Assembly: GCF_000293805.1 (NCBI RefSeq)
Contig: NZ_AMBZ01000001.1
Span: 248,001-312,000, forward strand
Length of the DNA: 64,000 bases
Direction of reading: 5' to 3'
From: Paenibacillus alvei DSM 29
GTDB taxonomy: Bacteria > Bacillota > Bacilli > Paenibacillales > Paenibacillaceae
Shown here: piece by piece, positions 9,029 through 17,311 of the stretch
Layout of the letters: each line of letters begins with the position of its first letter
Position numbering within the stretch: position 1 is the stretch's first letter
Made by a program: the position numbers and the translations under genes
Notes under the pieces: generated by a model
What the model was told of the DNA's origin: nothing
Seen by the model: the letters and a program-made list of their open reading frames with translations, nothing else
Database searches by the model: none

Positions 9029-9150
9029 TTGTCACAGATTCAGATCAGTCCGAAGGTAGAAGGGTTCCTGCAGAGCACAAAGAAGCTGTTCATCAATGGC
9101 GAATGGGTGGATTCCGTACATAGAAATGTCTTCTCCTGCAGAACAAGTCG
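9029..9150 (+). pseudogene. Aldehyde dehydrogenase, N-terminal fragment
   Basis: A TTG at 9029, with AAGGA 7-8 nt upstream, opens a frame reading SQIQISPKVEGFLQSTKK then LFINGEWVDSV. This is the characteristic N-terminus of NAD-dependent aldehyde dehydrogenases. Homology stops after about 35 codons at an abrupt junction near 9139, and the frame then hits a stop. The start site survives, but the NAD-binding and catalytic domains are gone. Confidence 0.7.
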
Positions 9151-9228
9151 CTGAGATTTATAAAAACCGCTGGCAGATCGAGCTTATCTGGTTAATCAAC
9201 AGGCGTGCAGTAAAATATCTATTACAAT
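9139..9228 (+). mobile_element. IS4-type transposase remnant
   Basis: About 30 codons reading [18 protein letters not shown]-x-x-R-x-x-x-E matches the C-terminal YREK signature of IS4-family DDE transposases. It is truncated on both sides and fused between two other gene fragments, so it is likely the scar of an insertion that removed parts of the neighbours. No inverted repeats were found. Confidence 0.65.
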
Positions 9229-9573
9229 AGTCTGTGATGGACAAGGGGTCGCTCATCCGAGACGATTCGGATTAGCAAGTCATTTGGGAGTATTGTTTAA
9301 CATTCCAGCAATAGGATGCGGTAAAACAAGTTAATTGGAGATTCCGAAGAACCTAGTCAAAAGAGTGGGGAATATGCAACTCTATTTGATCAATCTGACA
9401 AAATTGATGTCGTATTAAGAACCCAGGATCATATAAATCCTATTTATGTCTCCGTAGGACACCGAATCTCATTACCTACGGTATGCCAACCAGCTCTTGT
9501 AGACCGCCAGAACTTGCTATATGACGCGCACTTGTATACACCTTACCCAGCAGCCACTTTCTATAAATAGGCA
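9229..9573 (+). pseudogene. Endonuclease V remnant (5'-truncated, frameshifted)
   Basis: Two frames join into an endonuclease V-like sequence. First [20 protein letters not shown], then [11 protein letters not shown]. After a frame change at about 9330 comes [13 protein letters not shown], then FDQSDKIDVVLRTQD, then PIYVSVGHRISLPT. DGxGxAHPRRFG and YVSxGHRISL are family hallmarks (deaminated-DNA repair nuclease). The N-terminal part is missing, replaced by the IS4 fragment, and the C-terminus degenerates. Not functional. Confidence 0.7.
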
Positions 9574-9637
9574 TCCTTGGCTTTCTCGTGCTCGTATTGA
9601 CTGATGAGTCCTTGCATGAACAAACCGGCCAGATATT

Positions 9638-10639
9638 TTAGCGGATGCAGCCCACCTTTTGCGCCTCCACCTCCAGCATGACTCGTCCCTGTACTGCGAC
9701 AGCAGCACTTGCCAGTAGACTCGTACTCACAGCCGCTCCGACAAATCCGCCTAATGCTGCTCCCATTGCTACTCCTATTACTGCTCCAGCTACTGCTCCT
9801 ATCATCGGAATAGCGCCTTGAAACAAGCGCCTCGTCACATCATTTGGCGTGCGTCCGCTCAGGCAAAAATACATCGTAGCTGCAAAGCTGTATATGTCAG
9901 ACGTGACTCCCTGCCGTGATTTTTCGGAGTAAAATTCAAGCGGCGAATATCCCGTGCTCGTAAAAATTCGATGTCCCGTCTTCTCATAGTATACGGCAGA
10001 ACCGAAATCGAGCAGCTTCGGCTGGCCATCCTCTCCAATGATAATGTTCGCCGGCTTGATATCACGATGAATGATGCCACGCCCGTGAACATATTCAAGT
10101 GCAGATGCGAGCGGCAGTATCGTGTCACGCAGAAAATCGGCCACGGAAACAAGCCTTCCTTCTTCAATGAAGCGTTCAAGCGAAATACCCTTGCAATACT
10201 CCATTATCATATAATGCGTTCCGTTTTCCTGGAAATGATCCACAAGGCTAACGATATTCGGATGGCTCAATTTCTGAAGTATCTGTGTTTCCGTCAGGAA
10301 AGCTTCCTGCAGCCCATCAGATTGCCGTTGAACGGAGGGCCCGCTGCACAGGAAAGTTCGCTTGTCGAGGTCGCGAAGAGCTACCTGCCTCGGGTAGAAC
10401 TCTTTCACGATGACCGCTGTTTCATCTTCTAGTTTCTGTCCCGCATATACAATGTCCAGCTCGCTGCAAGCGATTACTTTCTTTACTTTATAGGATTGAT
10501 GAAGCACAAAATTTCGTTTCAAACAAATATCAGCATAATCCGGTTTCACGGTCTCCTCCAGAGGATCTGGCCTGAACGGGGACGAGGAAAATGCAATGTC
10601 CGGCATCAGACGCGTACTATCTATTATTGTAACACGCAA
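9638..10639 (-). CDS. Serine/threonine protein kinase with C-terminal membrane/glycine-rich tail
   Basis: 333 aa. A Hanks-type kinase fold spans about residues 45-270: ATP-binding lysine in VIVKEFYP, HRDIKPANI catalytic loop, LLDFGSA metal-binding motif, and SPLEFY/SDIYSFA in the C-lobe. The KEFYP context resembles a Firmicutes kinase subgroup. After the kinase, residues about 278-318 are Gly/Ala/Val-rich and hydrophobic (GAVAGAVIGVAMGAALGGF), likely a membrane hairpin. The tail is short, so no PASTA or other sensor domain is present. The annotated start is a TTG without a clear ribosome site; an ATG 11 codons later is no better, so the start is unsettled. The substrate is unknown. Confidence 0.85.
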   Translation of the reverse strand: MRVTIIDSTRLMPDIAFSSSPFRPDPLEETVKPDYADICLKRNFVLHQSYKVKKVIACSELDIVYAGQKLEDETAVIVKEFYPRQVALRDLDKRTFLCSGPSVQRQSDGLQEAFLTETQILQKLSHPNIVSLVDHFQENGTHYMIMEYCKGISLERFIEEGRLVSVADFLRDTILPLASALEYVHGRGIIHRDIKPANIIIGEDGQPKLLDFGSAVYYEKTGHRIFTSTGYSPLEFYSEKSRQGVTSDIYSFAATMYFCLSGRTPNDVTRRLFQGAIPMIGAVAGAVIGVAMGAALGGFVGAAVSTSLLASAAVAVQGRVMLEVEAQKVGCIR

Positions 10640-10938
10640 CCCAATATTTTCTATTCAGGATTTTTATGATATCAACATGCGATGAGACAACGATCAGAAG
10701 AGATCATGCTTTGACCTTCAATCTTTTTCCATGATATAATCTTGCCATTCTTTCCAATGAGGTGAAATGGATGACTTTCCGCAACGTTCGAGGTATGTAG
10801 GTTCCGGGCTGGATCAAAACGCGTACCAGCTATCAAGGGGATAGTCTGCCCTTTTGAGTCCAACGGAACCTAGGAGCCACGCAGCGTAATGGAGATAGAT
10901 GCTCACATTTCATATACTTGGGAAGGTGGATATACAAG
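10640..10938. other. Intergenic region between kinase and methyltransferase
   Basis: No gene recognised. The two flanking genes are divergent, so this must hold both promoters. The methyltransferase ribosome site AAGGTGG is at 10923-10929. Confidence 0.35.
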
Positions 10939-11691
10939 ATGAAAGCTTTTGATTACAAACAATTTTACGATCGGGTTGGCAAGCAGAACGGTTGGGATTT
11001 CAGCCAAGTGAAATCTATTACAGAAGGATTGAATTGGGAGTTATTCACGGAGGTTCGCGGGCTGTGCACTAAATCTGACATGCTGCTCGACATCGGCACT
11101 GGCGGCGGTGAATCTGTTCTCCCTATTGCCGATAACGTCTTGCAGCTCATCGGTATCGATGCTTCTGCAAGCATGATCCGTACGGCACGAGCGAATCTGG
11201 AAGCAGCTCAGAAGCCCAATGTGCGCTTTATACAAATGAACGCAGAGCTGCTCAAGTTCCCTGATCGTCACTTCGACATCATCACTTGCCGACATTCCGA
11301 ATTCAGTGCCGCGGAAGTAGCCCGGGTGTTGACGGACGATGGCGTGTTCCTCACCCAACAAATCAGTGAGGGAAACAAGCTTAACCTGAAGCAAGCATTC
11401 GGCAGAGGCCAAGCTTATGGCGTTGAATCTGGCACCCTGCTACGTCAATATATAGCTGAACTGCGTGAAGCTGGATTTACCCATATTCAATCTGTGCTGG
11501 TTCAACTAACCCAATACTATCAGACTTCAGATGATCTGCTGTTTATTCTTACGCACACGCCGACAATACCGGACTTTGGACAATACGAACATGATATGCG
11601 CAGCTTCAATCAATTCGTTGCCGACAATATGACGAACAAAGGCATTCGAACGAATGAAGAACGTTTTGCTATCCTTGCTAGAAAGCATTAG
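10939..11691 (+). CDS. Class I SAM-dependent methyltransferase
   Basis: 250 aa from the ATG at 10939 (MKAFDYKQFYDRVG), chosen because AAGGTGG lies 9 nt upstream; a TTG at 10918 would add 7 residues. Motif I LLDIGTGGGESV binds S-adenosylmethionine, GIDAS is the acidic loop after beta-2, and NAELLKFPDRHFDIITCRHSEF covers the post-motif region of the Methyltransf_11/25 fold. The C-terminal 60 residues are a family-specific substrate lid. Acceptor unknown; soluble, monocistronic, followed by a terminator shared with the convergent gene. Confidence 0.85.
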   Translation: MKAFDYKQFYDRVGKQNGWDFSQVKSITEGLNWELFTEVRGLCTKSDMLLDIGTGGGESVLPIADNVLQLIGIDASASMIRTARANLEAAQKPNVRFIQMNAELLKFPDRHFDIITCRHSEFSAAEVARVLTDDGVFLTQQISEGNKLNLKQAFGRGQAYGVESGTLLRQYIAELREAGFTHIQSVLVQLTQYYQTSDDLLFILTHTPTIPDFGQYEHDMRSFNQFVADNMTNKGIRTNEERFAILARKH

Positions 11692-11704
11692 ATTGCGCAA
11701 AAAA

Positions 11705-11757
11705 TAAAACAGGCTGTACCTGTCAGCAGACGTTCTGACATGGTGCAGCCTGTTGTT
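11705..11757. terminator. Bidirectional terminator
   Basis: Long hairpin: AACAGGCTGTACC pairs with GGTGCAGCCTGTT, with an inner TGTCAG/CTGACA pair. The minus strand continues into TTTTATTTTTT, so it best serves the minus-strand gene at 11774. Confidence 0.75.
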
Positions 11758-11773
11758 CATGACATAGCATCAT

Positions 11774-12481
11774 TTACATATAGGTTACGGTAGAGCCGCA
11801 ATATTCACATTTGGTTGCAGAATTTGGAGAGACACTATTTTTTGCGCCGCAGCTGGAACAGGTAATCATTTTCGGAAGCTGTGGTGGAATAGAACTGACG
11901 GATGTTGCCACTTCGGCTTCAGCTACAGCATATCGAATCGGCTGTTCGGGTACCATTTCCACTCTCTCAACAGTCTCAATATTCAACGGCATATCACGAG
12001 GCAATGGTTCCTGTTCAAAATATTCGGGATACTTCATTCGAAAGCGTTCCTGCGACTTTTTTTCCAATGCGGATGCCGCCCACCATAGCAGTACCCCAGG
12101 CGTAAAGAAAAGGAGGGCAAAGAGAATTGCTAATATGAGCTTGTCTTTTTGAGTCGTCCAGTTCACGATCATACTAAAGCATACGACTGCGTATAAAAGG
12201 ATTAAACATCCCCCAATAAACCGCATGAATGAATAGAGAACCATGCTTGGCGGATTAAGCCCTAGCTGCCGAAAATATTCGCGCTCCTTTGCTTTTTTCT
12301 TAATCTTACCCCCAAATCTGAACAGGATAAGACCAGGAATAAGAAATACAAAGAAACATACTCCAATAAAATCCACTCTGAACATAGACCTTTCCAACAT
12401 GATTCCAATCATTCCAATTCCAAAGGCAAACAAGAATAGGCCGCCAAAAAAGCTTAAAATAGAGCCGAACCGTGCCCTCAT
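11774..12481 (-). CDS. Four-TM membrane protein with C-terminal zinc ribbon
   Basis: 235 aa. Hydrophobic helices lie at about residues 8-28, 35-54, 84-106 and 115-136. A cytoplasmic tail then ends in CSSCGAKN...CEYCGSTVTYM, a single zinc ribbon. A basic loop (KIKKKAKEREYFRQLG) sits between helices 2 and 3. GGGGGAG lies about 7 nt before the ATG. The family is unknown. The design (TM bundle plus zinc ribbon) echoes the SPFH zinc-ribbon protein at 1.4 kb, but nothing links them directly. A degenerate 14-bp tandem repeat starts 15 bp upstream of the start codon. Confidence 0.7.
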   Translation of the reverse strand: MRARFGSILSFFGGLFLFAFGIGMIGIMLERSMFRVDFIGVCFFVFLIPGLILFRFGGKIKKKAKEREYFRQLGLNPPSMVLYSFMRFIGGCLILLYAVVCFSMIVNWTTQKDKLILAILFALLFFTPGVLLWWAASALEKKSQERFRMKYPEYFEQEPLPRDMPLNIETVERVEMVPEQPIRYAVAEAEVATSVSSIPPQLPKMITCSSCGAKNSVSPNSATKCEYCGSTVTYM

Positions 12482-12495
12482 CTCTCAACTCCCCC

Positions 12496-12605
12496 AATCT
12501 CTATCTATCAATCTCTATCTATCAATCTTTATCTACCAACCTTTAAGTGTCAATCCTTATGTATTCATCTTTACATACCAATCTTTATTCCAATTCTTAT
12601 GTGCC
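12496..12605. repeat. Degenerate 14-bp tandem repeat, about 8 units
   Basis: Units begin AATCTCTATCTATC (two exact copies), then AATCTTTATCTACC, AACCTTTAAGTGTC, and variants of 12-15 nt, ending AATTCTTATGTGCC. Identity decays from left to right. It lies immediately upstream of the zinc-ribbon membrane gene, in its leader. Confidence 0.75.
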
Positions 12606-12717
12606 AATGGGCCCGTATTATTATCGCCAGGAAGGCGACCAATTCATTACCAGAGTTAATCCCAATCCCGATGGATCCACGGCTAAAATCATGCACGATA
12701 AGAATGGCCTAGGATAA
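12559..12717 (+). other. Possible small ORF or coding remnant (52 codons)
   Basis: An ATG inside the tandem-repeat tract opens a frame whose second half (MGPYYYRQEGDQFITRVN, then PNPDGSTAKIMHDKNGLG) reads like real protein. There is no ribosome site and no recognised family. It may be the surviving C-terminus of a lost gene. Confidence 0.3.
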
Positions 12718-12799
12718 TGAAATAAAAAAGGAAATTTTCGTGCGCTATAATACATATAACGCGAAGTGGAATATAATGCCATGAAAGGATGCGTGACAA

Positions 12800-13491
12800 T
12801 TGAGAAAAACATCTTTGCTTCTTTTGACTGCATAAGCGCTTCCTTTATATTTAGTAATGTTGCTCCTGCTGCAGCCGCTAATCTCTCTAGTACAAACTCA
12901 ACAACATTCTCACCATTGGTTAGGCAATCAAGTAATGTCGATGTAGAAAGCTCACAAATTGCTAGACTGAGTCGAGATGAATTTTATGCTCGTTACGCTG
13001 AACTTACTGAAAAAAGTATTAATCAAGTGAGAGCGGAGTTTTCCAAATCTGAGCAAAACACTCCTAAATTATTCGCAGGTGACCCGTACGAGACATTTGA
13101 TGCAGAATATTCATCAAATGTTGATATTGGTGCAGGGGTTAAGGTTAAAGTTGGAGTACTTGTTCAAGTAGAGCAGTTTAGGTTTGGGAATTCCTATGGT
13201 CATCGTTTTAAAAAGGTATATGACGATACAGGGTATATAGCTCCTTATTCTGGAAGTTTTACTGTTGTTGAAAACTTTGCCAAAGGATCAATACAAGCGT
13301 CAGGTAGTCTTCAATTATCTTATAGTGGATATGCAGAAGCAAAGGTTGACACAACTACAAGTAAGTCAATGGAACTTGGTTTATCCCTTTATGAAAGGGT
13401 ACAGGTAGGTTGGTCATCTAGTGAAACAAAAAGTGGTTCAGATTACTATAGAAAGCACTTCAACGGATCTAATACAGTAGCTAAGCCGTAA
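12800..13491 (+). pseudogene. Exported protein with frameshifted signal peptide
   Basis: The TTG at 12800, with AGGA 10 nt upstream, starts a textbook signal peptide (LRKTSLLLLTA) that stops after 11 codons. The -1 frame continues the same signal peptide (ISASFIFSNVAPAAAA) and runs open for about 220 codons to 13491. One extra T in the TTTT run at 12822-12825 would join them. The mature part has a charged helical segment (SRDEFYARYAELTEKS) and a Ser/Gly/Val-rich beta-like C-terminus (VDIGAGVKVKVGVLVQVEQF). I recognise no family. Translation could otherwise begin at the in-frame ATG 12781, but that gives a poor leader and a poor ribosome site. A terminator follows. Confidence 0.55.
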
Positions 13492-13505
13492 TTAAGTGAG
13501 CCCAG

Positions 13506-13537
13506 AGCCCAGGAATTATTTCTGGGCTTTTTATTTT
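13506..13537 (+). terminator. Intrinsic terminator
   Basis: AGCCCAG - 9 nt loop - CTGGGCT followed by TTTTTATTTT, 14 nt after the exported-protein stop. Confidence 0.9.
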
Positions 13538-13693
13538 CCCTTTCAAAGTCATCCGGTTAAAATAAAAATCCCCGTGGTGTGCAGACAACAGAGATATTAT
13601 ATCTTTCAGCGTGTGAATCTTATTATAAATAACAATCAGAGAAGAAACCAACCTTAATAGGGGAAAATGAGTGTTCAACATTCAACACCATGC

Positions 13694-13731
13694 AAAAATA
13701 GACCTGCGCCAACCCTCAACGGCACAGGTCT
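13694..13731 (-). terminator. Intrinsic terminator of sugar ABC/two-component cluster
   Basis: On the minus strand AGACCTGTGCC pairs with GGCGCAGGTCT (one mismatch region), followed by ATTTTTG. It lies about 60 nt beyond the stop of the response regulator. Confidence 0.85.
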
Positions 13732-13788
13732 TTCTAACAATCGTCGTTCAAATGATTCGAGCCAGGAAGCCGCTATGCGGCCCTCTAT

Positions 13789-15528
13789 TCATTGCGATAG
13801 TTCCTCTCTTGCATCATTGGTCTGCAGCTTCATTCGATACTCCAGCGGTGTCATCTGATTCTGCTTCTTAAAGAAGCGAATGAAGGCAAGCGCAGAATTA
13901 TATCCAAGTGCAGATGCGATCTCATTGACCTTCTTCGAGCCATTGAGCAGCCATTCCTTGGCCTGTAAGTTGCGATAATCGTTAATGTAATCTGAGATGC
14001 CAATACCGGTCATCTGCTTATATAATCGGGATAAATACGAGGGATTCAATCCCACCTCGTTCGCTATGGCGATCAGCGATATATCCCGCGTAAGATTATT
14101 TGCAATATACCGGTGTACTCTCTTGATCAGTTCTCCTGGAACCTGTTCGTCTCGCCCTTCTTGCCGCTCGAACAAATATTCAGCCAGTTCCCAGAAATGC
14201 TTCTTCATCTCAAGCCAAGAGAGCGTTTCCCGCTTCTGGTACAAGAAACCGAGGTCGAATTTCGCGCCGGCCTCCTGCTTCAACTTGTGACTATTCCCTA
14301 AGTAGGACAAGAACAAGGCCGACAAGGAATGGTACAATGCCATCTTGCGCGCATAGCTATTCTCGTCTTCACTGTTCCAATCCTTCGTAATATGCAGGAA
14401 CAATTCATAAAATTCTTTCCGATGATTGTTCTCCATACATTTCTGCAGCAGTTGAATACGATTATGCTGGAAGTAGTCCTGTGTATCGGTTCCATCGTCG
14501 CACTCTTGCATACGTAAAATATCGGAATCCGTAAGAATGACCTCATTCGGAAGTTGATAACCAGATACGAAGCAATACTTCAGCATTTGGAAGCGTTCCG
14601 CCACATTCGGCCAATCCGCCCATGTGCTGCTTAGCGCAAAAGATACCGTTACTTGCAGAAGACGCTGGCAGGTTTGCTGAATCATACCTATGACTCCGCC
14701 CAAGCGTGCCTGTGACGACCTCCATACTTCCGATTCCGTAAGCGATTTTTCATAAGAATCGTACTCGGGATAGGGGTGTATATGATGCCCATTTTGCGTC
14801 ATGCGCGGTTGAAGCAGCCATACTAGCTTGGAATGCTCGAACGTACAGGAGAAGCATTCCATATAGGGAGTGACATACTCCTCGACAATATTCTGAACAC
14901 CGTATAACAGAAGTGATTTATCAAGTGAACTGAAGGAGTTTTTCCACGAATCCACCTTGCCAACAAGAAGGATTACAGGCTGATCCGCACGCAGAGGAAT
15001 ATCATATTCTTGAAAATTCCGTTCCAGCCCGCCTATCATCTCCTGCTTTCCCTCAAGAAGCTCCCATACGTACTCCTTCTGCAGCAGCGGCAGTGCCTGC
15101 CGCATTCGATAATGCGCTTGTTCCAGCCTGCGCATCTGCTCGCTTTCCTTGGCAAGCTGAGCAATAGCCCGTTCCACGGCGGCAATAATTTTATCATCGC
15201 TCTCAATTTTCAAAATATAATCGAACCCTCCAAGAACCATAGCACTCTGTACATATTGGAAGTCATTATATCCCGTTAAGAAGATCACTTTACAGTTCGG
15301 CCAATGGGACTTAATATTCTGCAACAATTCGATCCCTTCTAAGCCTGGCATCTTGATATCAGAGATTACAATATCGATCGGAAAGGCAGATCCGTGCATC
15401 ATTTCGAGTGCTTCTTCACCGGAATACGCTTTCAAGATTTCGAGTTCTAGGTGCTCCATGCCCTGGAACAATTCCAGCAATCCATCTACAATAATGGGTA
15501 GATCGTCCACGATAAGCATTCGTCGCAT
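13789..15528 (-). CDS. YesN-type response regulator (REC - AraC HTH)
   Basis: 579 aa. The N-terminal receiver domain (1-120) has the acidic pair DD (residues 8-9), phospho-acceptor Asp in VISDIKMPG (about residue 57) and Lys in the KIES region. A long central segment (about 130-470) is typical of YesN relatives. The C-terminal double HTH of the AraC family (about 475-570) has YLSRLYKQMTGIGISDYI and IASALGYNSALAFIRFFKK. AAAGGAGG precedes the ATG. It lies 14 nt after the histidine kinase, so they form a cognate pair, and is the last gene of a five-gene sugar-uptake cluster. It probably binds the 61-bp element repeated before the solute-binding protein and permease genes. Confidence 0.92.
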   Translation of the reverse strand: MRRMLIVDDLPIIVDGLLELFQGMEHLELEILKAYSGEEALEMMHGSAFPIDIVISDIKMPGLEGIELLQNIKSHWPNCKVIFLTGYNDFQYVQSAMVLGGFDYILKIESDDKIIAAVERAIAQLAKESEQMRRLEQAHYRMRQALPLLQKEYVWELLEGKQEMIGGLERNFQEYDIPLRADQPVILLVGKVDSWKNSFSSLDKSLLLYGVQNIVEEYVTPYMECFSCTFEHSKLVWLLQPRMTQNGHHIHPYPEYDSYEKSLTESEVWRSSQARLGGVIGMIQQTCQRLLQVTVSFALSSTWADWPNVAERFQMLKYCFVSGYQLPNEVILTDSDILRMQECDDGTDTQDYFQHNRIQLLQKCMENNHRKEFYELFLHITKDWNSEDENSYARKMALYHSLSALFLSYLGNSHKLKQEAGAKFDLGFLYQKRETLSWLEMKKHFWELAEYLFERQEGRDEQVPGELIKRVHRYIANNLTRDISLIAIANEVGLNPSYLSRLYKQMTGIGISDYINDYRNLQAKEWLLNGSKKVNEIASALGYNSALAFIRFFKKQNQMTPLEYRMKLQTNDAREELSQ

Positions 15529-15542
15529 GTCGCTCTCCTCCT

Positions 15543-17273
15543 TTATTCAAGCCCAAGATGTATACGTACCTTCAGTCCTCCAAGTTCAGAACGCGACAAT
15601 TCCAATCCATATGCCTCTCCATAACGGAGCTGAATACGCCTGTGCACATTTATTAAGCCAGTTGTCTCATCAATATGATTAGCACAATAGACAAGGCGGC
15701 TGCAAAGCTCACTCAGCTTCCCATCGTCCAAGCTATCGCCATTGTCTTCTACACTGATGATAACGCCACCATCAACCTGTTCGCTGTGCACCCATAGTTC
15801 TCCTTCTCCGCGCATGTTGCCGAAGGCATACTTATATGCATTTTCGATAATCGGCTGCAGTACAAGACGTGGTACTCGAATAGGCAAACTCTCAATGTCA
15901 AGGTATACATGAATGCGATCCCCATAGCAAATAGATTGCATGTCTACATAGGTCGAGGAATGCTTCACTTCCATCTCTAGCGGAATTTCATCATCATCGT
16001 TCCGGGTAATGAAATGAAAATACTCGCCGATATACAAGCAGAATTGGTATGCCTTCTCTTTGTCTTCCGACTTAATTAGCCGGCACAGCACGAAAAAGCA
16101 ATTGTATAGGAAATGCGGATTAATTTGCGATTGAAGCCGTTTCAACTCTGAGCGCTGTGTACGAATTTGCTGCTCATAATTTTGCTCAATAAGCGTTTTA
16201 AGCGACTGCACGGTATCATTAAAAGCTTGGTATAAATAGCCGAACTCGTCATGACCGCGATCAATTGGGACAGGAGCCAGATTCAGTTGCTTCACTCTTC
16301 TGAAGGCTTGAATCAGCTTCATTAGCGGACGATACATCAGCTTCATTAAAGAATAGGAGAAAAATAACGCCGCCGCTACGGCCAACCCGCATGCCCACCA
16401 GAACCACTGCCGATACTTCTGGATCGGCCCCAGAACGGTTGATTCCGGTATGCAAGTTACAGAGTATGAGCTCCATACAGGAGAATATTTGTACACCGTC
16501 AAATATCGCTCGCCATCATACTGCACAATATCATAGCCTTCATATTGTTCTTTCTTCCACTTCTCCTGAATAAACGCTTTCATTGACTCTTGCAGCGTCG
16601 ACTGCTCATTGCTTCGAATATCCCATCCATACTCCACATTCAGCAGCATCGTTTCTCCATTCAAGGAGCCTGCGATCTGATCGAGCGATTCCTTAATCTT
16701 GCTCGTAGACAGCTCCACACCTACCATATAGACAGGGTCTTTGAATGTATTTGTAGGATATTGCAGCGTTATGAACAAGCGATTGTTCCAGTATATGAAC
16801 GGCTTGCTGTAAAAAGGACTGCCATGCTGCATCGCAGCAAATTCCTCTCGATTCAGGAATGTATTGAATTGCTGGCTTAACAGCGTACGATCAATTTTCG
16901 GTACATATGCCCTTGCTTCACGAATGAAGGAACTTGTATTTTTCATCAGTTCAAGACGCTTTTGAATCATCGTTATGTTGTTAGCCCGTTCATAATCGGT
17001 TAAGTCGGTTCCCAGCGCAGCCAATTCTAACAAATCATTGTCTGTTACATAGTTGGGCAAATACCGATTGATTCGTTCCACTTCCTTATCGAGTGAATCT
17101 AAATAGAAGCTGGTCGTATTCAAGGTGGAACGCGATATTTCCCGCTGAATGCTATTAGCTCCCCGCTCATTGATGAATAACGTAATCATCATGAGGGGGA
17201 GCAGCACGATTAGAAATACAGCCATGATCTTCATGAAGATGGAAGAGTCTTTTAAGCGGAATAATAGTCTCAT
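15543..17273 (-). CDS. YesM-type sensor histidine kinase
   Basis: 576 aa. Two membrane helices (about 13-33 and 290-310) flank a roughly 250-residue extracellular sensor region. A HAMP linker follows (about 315-365), then the His_kinase domain with RLQSQINPHFLYNC (phospho-acceptor His near residue 387) and an HATPase region with N-box (LQPIIENAYKYAFG) and G-box (VEDNGDS). This is the LytS/YesM histidine-kinase class. GGGAGA lies 7 nt before the ATG. It starts 38 nt after the YtcP-type permease, and its likely input is the sugar, or binding-protein-sugar complex, handled by that importer. Confidence 0.92.
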   Translation of the reverse strand: MRLLFRLKDSSIFMKIMAVFLIVLLPLMMITLFINERGANSIQREISRSTLNTTSFYLDSLDKEVERINRYLPNYVTDNDLLELAALGTDLTDYERANNITMIQKRLELMKNTSSFIREARAYVPKIDRTLLSQQFNTFLNREEFAAMQHGSPFYSKPFIYWNNRLFITLQYPTNTFKDPVYMVGVELSTSKIKESLDQIAGSLNGETMLLNVEYGWDIRSNEQSTLQESMKAFIQEKWKKEQYEGYDIVQYDGERYLTVYKYSPVWSSYSVTCIPESTVLGPIQKYRQWFWWACGLAVAAALFFSYSLMKLMYRPLMKLIQAFRRVKQLNLAPVPIDRGHDEFGYLYQAFNDTVQSLKTLIEQNYEQQIRTQRSELKRLQSQINPHFLYNCFFVLCRLIKSEDKEKAYQFCLYIGEYFHFITRNDDDEIPLEMEVKHSSTYVDMQSICYGDRIHVYLDIESLPIRVPRLVLQPIIENAYKYAFGNMRGEGELWVHSEQVDGGVIISVEDNGDSLDDGKLSELCSRLVYCANHIDETTGLINVHRRIQLRYGEAYGLELSRSELGGLKVRIHLGLE

Positions 17274-17311
17274 CGTATGTTCTCCCTACATTTGGAGGAT
17301 TCGGCTACTAT

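Noticed and set aside
8847..9059. 70-codon plus-strand ORF
   Set aside because: No ribosome site, no protein-like pattern, and it overlaps the true start of the aldehyde dehydrogenase fragment.
12496..12605. Possible CRISPR-like array
   Set aside because: Units are 12-15 bp, directly abutting, with no spacers and no cas genes. It is a simple tandem repeat.
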